Shown one piece after another: positions 16,457 to 24,656 of a stretch of DNA of 25,267 nt; positions within the stretch are counted from its first letter, which is position 1; each line of letters begins with the position of its first letter. Origin of the DNA: Candidatus Latescibacterota bacterium (lineage in GTDB: Bacteria > Latescibacterota > UBA2968 > UBA8231). The notes beneath the pieces were generated by a model, which saw only the letters and a list, made by a program, of their open reading frames with translations, was not told the origin of the DNA and made no database searches. Location of the stretch: contig JAGWBY010000059.1 of the NCBI GenBank assembly GCA_021295675.1, forward strand, positions 16,285 through 41,551. Direction: 5' to 3'. Both the position numbers and the translations under genes were made by a program.

Positions 16457-16557
16457 AGCACAAGCGACGGTGCTGTGCGAGTGCATCGTGTCGGGTGAGG
16501 AGTTGGAGTTGCTTGGGTTACTCGAAGAGCTTAACGTGGATTGCCCATATAGAAGGA

Positions 16558-16764
16558 ATGACCAAGTCAATTATAGCGGAGATTCAGCAGGCGATCATAA
16601 GCCTTTCTAAATCTGACTACGCTCAACTGAGGCGCTGGCTTAATGAATACGACTGGGAAGGGTGGGATCGGCAGATCGAAGCGGATTCGGACGATGGGAA
16701 GCTGGACTTCTTGAAGGCTCAGGCCACGGAGGCCAAACGACAAGGCACGCTGGAAGACCTGTAG
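16558..16764 (+). CDS. Small antitoxin-like protein of a type II TA module
   Basis: A 68-residue protein starting MTKSIIAEIQQAIISLSKSD, with the central block LRRWLNEYDWEGWDRQIEAD and ending in KLDFLKAQATEAKRQGTLEDL. This acidic, helical pattern ('..EYDWE.WDRQIE.D...GKLD.L..EA......G...L') is typical of short proteins encoded just before RelE/ParE-like toxins. They usually bind the toxin through the C-terminal half. The frame is open back to 16495 without family sequence, so ATG 16558 is taken as the start. AGAAGGA touches the ATG, which is closer than ideal. Its stop TAG overlaps a GTG (16764-16766), the coupled start of a decayed toxin gene. Confidence 0.65.
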   Translation: MTKSIIAEIQQAIISLSKSDYAQLRRWLNEYDWEGWDRQIEADSDDGKLDFLKAQATEAKRQGTLEDL

Positions 16765-16902
16765 TGGATAGGACGCCGCCTTCTGGTCGCATTTCGAGCG
16801 GCTGCCCGAAGCAGCCTAGAGATTTCCTCGCGCACTGGGCTATTTGGGGAAGCCGGCATTCCTGAAGGTCCTGACATTTCAAAAAGGAGCAGAGATATGG
16901 TA
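16764..16902 (+). pseudogene. Degraded RelE/ParE-like toxin remnant
   Basis: A GTG overlapping the antitoxin stop begins VDRTPP. After a one-base frame slip it continues FWSHFERLPEAA, the expected opening of a RelE/ParE toxin ('..FW..FE.LPE..'), and then hits a stop. Further pieces in other frames, RDFLAHWAIWGSRHS and PAFLKVLTFQKGAEIW, resemble the middle ('...RHPSL.FK...') and the 'IWSVRI' region, with stops between. At least two frame breaks are needed. The 3' end runs into the start of the next gene, whose ribosome binding site (AAAAAGGAG) lies in the remnant. The assignment is by eye and the later segments are uncertain. Confidence 0.45.
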
Positions 16903-17712
16903 GAATACGAAAAGGCTTACAGACTTCAGTCATTGCCCGAGTTCACGCGACCGAATTGGCTCGCAGATAACATGTTGGATGGGAACATCCCGATTATAGG
17001 ATTGCTGCGAAACTCCATATTCTATCCTGCGTCAGGCCTAGATAGCGATCCGATCATGCATCTTGGGCACCACTTCTGGAGTTTCGTTTATGCAGACTAC
17101 GGGTACGAGCCAGAGTTCATCAAGGCTACACTCAGCGCGGAAAGATTCGCGGGCTACAAACTTCTCGGTCGAAGAAGCGTCTCGGAAAATGAACTGCCTC
17201 TGGCTCGCTGGAATTCGGAAAGCGATGGCTGGCTTGAAGGCGGTAATAATCGCGAAGCTCGTGAAAGGGGTACTCCCCCATTCGCCCAATGGGCCTTACT
17301 TGTGCGTGACTATGGACAAGAGAAACCACGGGAACTGATGAGTCTTCTCTTCGTTGGTGCCGAGGGCGTTACGTTGTTCAAAAAGCTGTACGTCGATAAC
17401 GAGGTAGCGCCTGCCTGCTTGGCCATTATCCAGCCCAGCGATGAAATGGGTGAAAACTGGACCAACTTTAATGATCCAAATGCCTATCTTGCGAAGACAG
17501 TAATGACGAATCCGTCAGGAAGCCCGCGTTTTCTGCTCTACGGCGGTAATGGCCAGGTCGAGTGGTGTAAATCATCCCCTTGGCCTGAATATGACAAACT
17601 TTTGGCTTGGCCATTGGAGAGAAGAATCAACCAAGACCGGAAAGATGATCCCCTGTATAGCTGGAAAGGTAACCGTGAAGGCGCACTGAGTTTGTGGAAA
17701 AGGCGTCAATGA
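16897..17712 (+). CDS. Conserved-looking protein of unknown function
   Basis: A 271-residue protein with a strong ribosome binding site (AAGGAG, 7 bases before ATG 16897). I do not recognise a named domain. It is soluble, with no signal peptide or membrane segment, and rich in aromatics. Notable blocks are NMLDGNIPIIGLLRNSIFYPASGLDSDP, SFVYADYGY, WALLVRDYG, LMSLLFVGAEGVTLFKKLYV, ACLAIIQPSDEMGENWTNF and PRFLLYGGNGQVEW. These look like evolved, folded sequence, not a chance frame. Its base composition is more AT-rich than the clusters on either side. It lies directly after a decayed toxin-antitoxin pair and near a Fic gene, so it belongs to an accessory island. A defence or toxin-related role is only a guess from position. 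Confidence 0.75.
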   Translation: MVEYEKAYRLQSLPEFTRPNWLADNMLDGNIPIIGLLRNSIFYPASGLDSDPIMHLGHHFWSFVYADYGYEPEFIKATLSAERFAGYKLLGRRSVSENELPLARWNSESDGWLEGGNNREARERGTPPFAQWALLVRDYGQEKPRELMSLLFVGAEGVTLFKKLYVDNEVAPACLAIIQPSDEMGENWTNFNDPNAYLAKTVMTNPSGSPRFLLYGGNGQVEWCKSSPWPEYDKLLAWPLERRINQDRKDDPLYSWKGNREGALSLWKRRQ

Positions 17713-17758
17713 CAAAAATTCTGGGGGCGACTGTGTCATAACAGCAAAGACCACCAAT

Positions 17759-19096
17759 TCATCCCCCCCCCGCCAAAGCCTCGCCCAATACCCGCACCTG
17801 CCTCTCGTCCTCGGCATTAACCGTAAACAAACACCCGTCGCACCCGTGCCCGGCCACCGCCGCACCCAAAGCCCGCACCAATTCAGGAGCCGCTCCCGCT
17901 GAGAGGGGCGGATACAGCGGCACCGCCCCACTAGTCTGCGCTTTTAAGCGAGCCACTTCCCGCTCGTACAGAGCGGCGATGGGCAAAGGCCCTTCCGTCA
18001 CCCCCGCCGCAGTCTCCGGCAAATCCAGATCCTCCACCCCGAACATGCGCCACACCAGAGCCAATACTTCGCTTTCGTCCAGCCCTTGAGCGTGCCGACA
18101 CAAAGCCTTGGTCACCCCGGTCGCCCAACCCACCACGCCTCCGTGCGAACTCCCCCCCGTGAGAAAATCCGTCGCCTCTTCCCACTTGCCGTACCAATGC
18201 CCGCCCAGCAGCCCTGTGGAGGCGGGAAACACATCGCTGCCAAAGACCTTATTGCGGCCCCCGGCCTCCTGCACGGCGGCGCGAAATTCTCCCATGCGCT
18301 CGGCTAGTATATGGGCGCGAAACTGCACCCAATCGAGCACGGCTCCATCTTGGGCCAATAATCCCAGAAAATCCATCAAACCCGGATGTCCCGCAGCCAA
18401 GGCCCGCAGGTCGGTCGGAGTCAATTGCTGTAAACGCTGCCGCAGGGCCAGTACGCCGCGCCGCATAGCCGCAAAATCGTAGCCCAAGCGAGCGGCTTCT
18501 TCCTCACAGCTAGCACAGCCGCAGGCCATCAGGCTGTGTACATTGGCCGGGGCCGGATAGCGGGCGTGATCCACGTCAAAGCCGTCGATAGCGTAGCGCT
18601 GCACCGCTTCGACCAAGCAGTCGCGCGTCCACTCGTTGACCGCCTTGCGGCTCGGACACAGGCCAATGCCCCACTCCTCATAGCGTCGATCTAATGGCTG
18701 CCCCTCCAAGTCGCGCATGGCAAATTCGGGATAGACCTCGCCGCCGTAGCTCCACAAGCCGATGTGTCCCCACACCTCAATCCCCGTGCTTTTGCACGCC
18801 TCGATGACGCGCTGCAAGGGCGCATCGTCAAAGCCACTAATAATCCCTGCCACTGGTGGGTAGATACCCTCTGCCCCGCGCGGCCAAGCATCGAGACGCT
18901 CGCGCCAGTCCTCAAAAGGCCCTCGCTGGGCCAACTCCGCCGAGGCGCTGAAGCCCGAGGTATGGCACACTGGACTTTCGGGCATAATCGTCGTCAGGCC
19001 GACGGCGTCCTTGAGCTTTTGCAGGGACTCGGGATGCTGGGCCACGTATTCTGTCTGGCAGAACCAGATGCGGCGCGATTTATGAGTGGAAGTCAT
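17759..19096 (-). CDS. Putative glycoside-hydrolase-like TIM-barrel protein (GHL/DUF187 type)
   Basis: A 445-residue protein, without signal peptide, with features of hypothetical glycosyl hydrolases: AWPRGAEGIYPPVAGIISGFDDAPLQRVIEACKSTGIEVWGHIGLWSYGG near the N-terminal third. GIGLCPSRKAVNEWTRDCLVEAVQRYAIDGFDVDHARYPAPAN follows, where 'DGFD.DHARYP' matches the barrel strand bearing the catalytic acid. A zinc-like cluster CGCASCEEEAARLGYDF follows, common in this group as 'C.C..C'. The substrate is unknown. The C-terminus is written by a run of nine C at 17763-17771 (EALAGGG, stop), so the last residues depend on that run being right. Its ATG overlaps the Nudix stop by 4 bases (ATGA), showing translational coupling in a minus-strand operon. 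It converges on the unknown 271-aa gene with 46 bp between the ends. Confidence 0.8.
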   Translation of the reverse strand: MTSTHKSRRIWFCQTEYVAQHPESLQKLKDAVGLTTIMPESPVCHTSGFSASAELAQRGPFEDWRERLDAWPRGAEGIYPPVAGIISGFDDAPLQRVIEACKSTGIEVWGHIGLWSYGGEVYPEFAMRDLEGQPLDRRYEEWGIGLCPSRKAVNEWTRDCLVEAVQRYAIDGFDVDHARYPAPANVHSLMACGCASCEEEAARLGYDFAAMRRGVLALRQRLQQLTPTDLRALAAGHPGLMDFLGLLAQDGAVLDWVQFRAHILAERMGEFRAAVQEAGGRNKVFGSDVFPASTGLLGGHWYGKWEEATDFLTGGSSHGGVVGWATGVTKALCRHAQGLDESEVLALVWRMFGVEDLDLPETAAGVTEGPLPIAALYEREVARLKAQTSGAVPLYPPLSAGAAPELVRALGAAVAGHGCDGCLFTVNAEDERQVRVLGEALAGGG

Positions 19097-19692
19097 GCTT
19101 TATCTGGCTCCATCCAAGCGATCAACTGGCGCACAATGCGAAAGGTCAGCCCCCACAACAGCGGGCGGTTCGGTCCCAACAGGTCGAGCGCTGGAAATGC
19201 CTGTTCTTTGCCGCGACGGCGCAATCGGTAGTGGGTCCGCTTACTGGGATCGCGGAACTGGTCGGCTCCCGCCCAGAAGGCCGACTCGATCTCGTGGTTG
19301 AGGGTCAAGGCCGCTGGCGTCGCCAAGCGATAGACGAAGCCAGATACCACCACCGGCAGCATGTACCCGGTCAGATCATCGACTCGACCCCAATACTCGG
19401 CCGTGGAAAGGTCGAGTCCGACCTCCTCCAAGGTCTCGCGCTCGGCCGCGGCTCGCGGCGATGGGTCGTCTGCCTCAATGCGGCCGCCGGGAAAGGCGAT
19501 GTGCCCCGACCAAGGATCGTCCGGGTGCTGGGCGCGTTCGATAAAGAGCAACTGCAAACCTTCCGGCGTTGGCCCCAAGACCACGGCCACCGCGGCGCGC
19601 GTCTTGTCCGTCGAGCCGACCAAAAGGGGCTGGTGTTTGGCAAGCCCGACCTGTACCGCAGCCCAAACGCCTAGATCCACGACCGCTTCCAA
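19093..19692 (-). CDS. Nudix hydrolase, probable CoA pyrophosphatase
   Basis: A 199-residue Nudix protein. The motif SGHIAFPGGRIEADDPSPRA, leading into AAERETLEEVGLDL, combines the Nudix box (REtlEEvGL) with the upstream 'H.GQ.AFPGGR.D' pattern of CoA diphosphatases (NudL/Nudt7-like), which cut CoA into 4'-phosphopantetheine and 3',5'-ADP. The Nudix Glu residues are present. The motif TAEYWGRVDDLTGYMLPVVVSGFVYRL is also as in this family. It starts at TTG 19692, three bases after the M81 stop; GTG 19680 is an alternative. Its last bases overlap the next gene's start. A role in CoA turnover alongside M81 and PhyH enzymes is plausible but inferred. Confidence 0.85.
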   Translation of the reverse strand: MEAVVDLGVWAAVQVGLAKHQPLLVGSTDKTRAAVAVVLGPTPEGLQLLFIERAQHPDDPWSGHIAFPGGRIEADDPSPRAAAERETLEEVGLDLSTAEYWGRVDDLTGYMLPVVVSGFVYRLATPAALTLNHEIESAFWAGADQFRDPSKRTHYRLRRRGKEQAFPALDLLGPNRPLLWGLTFRIVRQLIAWMEPDKA

Positions 19693-19695
19693 TCG

Positions 19696-21159
19696 CTAAA
19701 TGTCGTCAAAGGGATAGAGTTTGCGGCCCAGCCGCTTAAAGGCCAGCTTGGCATCGGCCGGGTCGTGTACCGACGGTTCGGAGATCACTTGGATCTGGCC
19801 AGCCCATGACTCAAAACCAGCGCGAAAGTGGGCCGCGGACTTGACTCCGACATAGCGCATCTGCTTCGGGTCCAAACCCAAGGTGCGGGAAAACGCCGTG
19901 CAGAAGGGTTGCTCGCGCTTGTTCACTAACAGCACGTGTACTCCGCCTTGGCGGATGTGGGCTGAGGGGCCCATGGTGCCATCTAGGCCGGCGTACATAG
20001 GACCGTCGTAGCGAAAGCTGCCGTCGCTCAAGGCCACCACCTCGGCCCGCATGGAACAAGGCTCACCTTGTAAGGAGGATGCCTTGCCGCCCACCTCTAA
20101 ATCGATTGCCGCACCGACGCCCGCTTGATGGCAAGCGGCTACGGCTGCGGGATCGACGATGTACAGGACGCAGGCGTCTTGCAGGTCAGCCGCCAAAAAG
20201 GTCTGCAACAGCCCAGTGCTGTCGCCGGGCGAACCGCCGCCGGTATTGTCGTTGCGATCAGCTAAGACCACGGGGTAATGCCCTGTCTCGTCGGCCGCTT
20301 GCAGTGCCTCTGCGGTAGAGGGCATGACTAACTGCCAATCGGCCCGGCGCTCCCAGAGCCAAGCGGCTAACTCGTCGGCGCAGGATTGGGCTAGGGCGGG
20401 GTCGTTGTCGGTGGCTACGTACACGGAAGCGCCCATGTCGGGGATGTCGGCTAGGGGGAAGCAGGTGGCTATGGAGCCGCAGATTACGCCGGGCCGCGCC
20501 TCAATGCGGTGCAGGTATTCGATGGCCTGGCGCATAGGCGGATGGGCCGTCACTTGGTTCATGCCCCAGACTAGGGGCAGTTGGTGTAAGGCCATGGCCG
20601 GCCGCACGCCTTCCCGCACTATGCGCACTAGTACATCGGCGCACTCGCGGCCCCTCGGTGCCATGTCAACCTCTGGATAGGTCTCCCGCCCGATCAGGAC
20701 ATCGGCGGTCTCGATCATGGCGTGGGAGACATTGGAGTGGATGTCTAGCTGCCCGACGATGGGCATATCCGGGCCGACCAAACGGCGCACTGCGGCGAGG
20801 ATATGCCCTTCGGCGTCGTCAATGCCCTCGGCCACCATGGCTCCGTGCAATTCCAATAAAATCCCGTCGATAGCTCCCGCCGCCTCGATGCCGTTGACCA
20901 GTTCGCCCACTAGCTGATCGAAAATAGAGCGGGGCGTTGGGGCGCTGGGATGGGCTTCGGCTAACATCGTGGGCACTGCTTCAAAGCCGTGCGCCTCGGC
21001 TCCTTCGATGAAACCGCCGATGGGCGTATTGACCCCGGTAAAGCGCTCGACGATTGCCGCTCCGTGGAGATAGCTGCGCTCCCGAAAACTGTCCAACGTG
21101 GTGGCTACGTTCGTGAAGGTGCTGCTCTCGTGGGAAATCCCTCCGATGGCTACGCGCAT
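19696..21159 (-). CDS. M81-family metallopeptidase (MlrC-like)
   Basis: A 487-residue M81 peptidase, the usual length for the family. The N-terminus MRVAIGGISHESSTFTN has the conserved 'HE.NTF' type motif. LLELHGAMVAEG and GQLDIHSNVS give the zinc Asp139 and His141. The third ligand region, canonically 'YPHVD', reads TYPEVDM, with Glu163 in place of His. The C-terminal part has the family blocks VLADRNDNTGGGSPGDST and GVKSAAHFRAGF. MlrC cleaves linearised microcystin, but most members act on unknown small peptides. Cytoplasmic, no signal. AAGGAG in the tail of DUF167 serves as its ribosome binding site, and its start overlaps that gene by 10 bases. It is the third gene of the minus-strand operon. 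Confidence 0.92.
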   Translation of the reverse strand: MRVAIGGISHESSTFTNVATTLDSFRERSYLHGAAIVERFTGVNTPIGGFIEGAEAHGFEAVPTMLAEAHPSAPTPRSIFDQLVGELVNGIEAAGAIDGILLELHGAMVAEGIDDAEGHILAAVRRLVGPDMPIVGQLDIHSNVSHAMIETADVLIGRETYPEVDMAPRGRECADVLVRIVREGVRPAMALHQLPLVWGMNQVTAHPPMRQAIEYLHRIEARPGVICGSIATCFPLADIPDMGASVYVATDNDPALAQSCADELAAWLWERRADWQLVMPSTAEALQAADETGHYPVVLADRNDNTGGGSPGDSTGLLQTFLAADLQDACVLYIVDPAAVAACHQAGVGAAIDLEVGGKASSLQGEPCSMRAEVVALSDGSFRYDGPMYAGLDGTMGPSAHIRQGGVHVLLVNKREQPFCTAFSRTLGLDPKQMRYVGVKSAAHFRAGFESWAGQIQVISEPSVHDPADAKLAFKRLGRKLYPFDDI

Positions 21160-21437
21160 CTGTTGCTCCTTTCGGTTTTCTTCGATTCCGCTAGGCGGGC
21201 GAAGACTTCGCCTGCCGTCATGTCCTCAATGTGCAGCCGCTTGTTCCGCGCTTTGTGTCCCCGCACAATGTGTACCCTGCCCTTGGCGACCTTGAGCCGC
21301 TTCGCCAGCAGCGCCACTACTGCGTCGTTGGCCTTGCTATCTGCCGGGGCCGCTGTTACCCGCGCTGTTATTGTGTCGCCGTTGACTTCGACGCTATTGC
21401 GTCCGGCCTTGGGCTGTACTCTAATGTCGAATTCCAT
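21150..21437 (-). CDS. DUF167/YggU-family protein
   Basis: A 95-residue protein with the complete YggU pattern: MEFDIRVQPKAGRNSVE, ITARVTAAPADSKANDAVVALLAKRL and VHIVRGHKARNKRLHIED, close to the family's '..V.PKA....GW..ALKVRV.APP..GKAN..L...LAK.....S.V.I..G..SR.K...I'. The family is small, soluble and conserved across bacteria and eukaryotes, with no proven function; nucleic-acid binding has been suggested from its fold. It lies 49 bp after the PhyH stop and overlaps the M81 start by 10 bases, so it is translated with it. Confidence 0.9.
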   Translation of the reverse strand: MEFDIRVQPKAGRNSVEVNGDTITARVTAAPADSKANDAVVALLAKRLKVAKGRVHIVRGHKARNKRLHIEDMTAGEVFARLAESKKTERSNRCA

Positions 21438-21486
21438 GCAGTGTACCTGCTAAAAGTACGGGGAAATTAGTTTCATCGGACTATTT

Positions 21487-22275
21487 TTACCGCCTAATGT
21501 GCGGCGCTTCCATCACGGCCCGCTCCTCCTCGGTCATGTCTTCGATGTAGTCGGAATACGTCGTCTGGTGCGCGCCTGAGCCATAGGACAGGGTGCCTGG
21601 GCTGAACTTGTACAGCAGCGCCCGCCGCTCGTGCGCGGCTGTCCACGGCAGCGTGCCGTGAGTCAAGGTCTCGGTGAAGATTACTGCGTCGCCGGCCTTG
21701 CCGTTTACTTCGAGCACGTGCTCTTGGTGCTTTTCCCACTTGATCATGCTCTTCGGACAGGCGAGGTTGGCCTTGTGGCTGCCCGGTATCACCGCCACAC
21801 CCCCATCGCCCGGCCCCTCGTCGGCCAGCAGATACTCGACCACGGTCAGCCCGGTGAAGATGCGGTCGTTCTTAAAGAAATACACTTCCGATATATCCTT
21901 GCGCTCCACCCCGCCGCCGTGCAAAAGCCCGCCCTCGCAGCCGGCGTCCATGGCGATCAGCCCCGGCCCGTGATCGAGGCGATACCCCCGCCCTAAAATT
22001 TCTTCGAGATAGGGCTTGATACGAGGGTGTACCAGCAACTTGCGGAACGGCTCGCAATAGGGTTGCTCCCAAGCAAGCATACCGCCTAAGTCCTTGCGCC
22101 GCGAGGTGCCTTGCATCGTCTGCGAGTCGCCGGACAGTGGGCGGTCGATTTCGCTCATAAGGTCGTGGTGGCGGTCGATGCCGGCGTTGAGCTGGGCTAC
22201 CTCCTCGGCGGTCAGCACGTCTTTGAGGACCAAATAGCCCGTCAGGTCAAAGAGATATTTGTCGTCTTCGTTCAT
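21487..22275 (-). CDS. Phytanoyl-CoA dioxygenase (PhyH)-family protein
   Basis: A 262-residue PhyH-type non-haem iron/2-oxoglutarate enzyme. I chose ATG 22275 (MNEDDKYLFDLTGYLVLKDVL) because AAGGAG lies 8 bases upstream; the open frame goes back to 22317 without family sequence. Landmarks are the opening helix LTAEEVAQLN, then GLIAMDAGCEGGLLHGGG with His119, VIPGSHKANLACP, FTETLTHGTLP with the distal iron His206, and the 2-oxoglutarate Arg in HERRALLYKFSPG. The usual HxD carboxylate is missing: the third residue is Gly (H-G-G). Similar 'LHGGG' relatives occur in Planctomycetes-like bacteria. Substrate unknown. It heads a probable five-gene minus-strand operon and diverges from the ABC-F gene, with inverted repeats in between. 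Confidence 0.9.
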   Translation of the reverse strand: MNEDDKYLFDLTGYLVLKDVLTAEEVAQLNAGIDRHHDLMSEIDRPLSGDSQTMQGTSRRKDLGGMLAWEQPYCEPFRKLLVHPRIKPYLEEILGRGYRLDHGPGLIAMDAGCEGGLLHGGGVERKDISEVYFFKNDRIFTGLTVVEYLLADEGPGDGGVAVIPGSHKANLACPKSMIKWEKHQEHVLEVNGKAGDAVIFTETLTHGTLPWTAAHERRALLYKFSPGTLSYGSGAHQTTYSDYIEDMTEEERAVMEAPHIRR

Positions 22276-22312
22276 GGGGTGGCTCCTTTGGAGAAAGGTA
22301 GGCTGAGAAGAT

Positions 22313-22370
22313 GGCAAATTAGCGCGCGGCAGAGTAGCCCATTATCACTAATTTGCCGTAATTATGGCAA
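22313..22370. promoter_or_regulatory. Inverted-repeat cluster between divergent PhyH and ABC-F genes
   Basis: GGCAAATTAG (22313-22322) and CTAATTTGCC (22348-22357) are exact inverse complements, 25 bp apart. The second arm overlaps a further pair, TTGCC (22353-22357) and GGCAA (22366-22370). Three related half-sites in a 98-bp divergent intergenic region suggest an operator controlling one or both operons. It ends 4 bp before the ABC-F ATG. Confidence 0.55.
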
Positions 22371-22373
22371 GTT

Positions 22374-24275
<1,902 letters not shown>

Positions 24276-24279
<4 letters not shown>

Positions 24280-24656
24280 AACGCAAAAACATACCGACTA
24301 GCAGCCCGTTTGGCGCGGAGTTTGGTTATTCGCGCGCCGTGCGCGTGGATCGTCATGTCCACGTCGCTGGCACCTGCGCCCAACCGCCGCACGATCAGGG
24401 CGGTGCCTACGAGCAGGCCAAGGGCGCGTTGGGGATCATCGCCAAGGCTCTCGATGAGACTGGTGCCAGCCTCAAAGACGTGGTGCGGACGGTCGTGTAC
24501 ATCACGGATGTGGACCATGCCGCTGGCGTCACCCGTGCTCACCGCGAGGCGTTTGGCGAGATTTTGCCGGCATCGACCTTGGTCGTCATCGCCGCGCTGC
24601 TAAAGCCGCATCTGGTCGTCGAGATCGAAGCGTACGCCATTTTGCCCAGCGCGTGA
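24276..24656 (+). CDS. Rid (YjgF/YER057c/UK114)-family protein without the catalytic Arg
   Basis: A 126-residue Rid protein: EFGYSRAVRVDRHVHVAGTCAQ, GGAYEQAKGALGIIAKALDETGASLKDVVRTVVYITDVDHA, AHREAFGEILPASTLVVIAALLKPHLVVEIEAYAIL. The length and all blocks fit the family, which forms trimers. In RidA the Arg near '..VARLPKD...EIEA' is needed to hydrolyse reactive 2-aminoacrylate imines. By ungapped counting back from EIEA this position is Leu108, so it is unlikely to be a classic imine deaminase and is closer to the other Rid subgroups. The ATG overlaps the corrected ABC-F stop by 4 bases, and its own TGA overlaps the next gene's GTG (GTGA), giving tight translational coupling. Confidence 0.88.

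Noticed and set aside
17709..17739. ATGACA...TGTCAT inverted repeat after the unknown 271-aa gene
   Set aside because: Only a 6-bp stem with a 19-base loop and no T-run; not convincing as a terminator.
17763..17771. Run of nine C as a phase-variation tract
   Set aside because: It sits in the last codons of the GHL gene, so slippage would change only the C-terminus and not switch the gene on or off.
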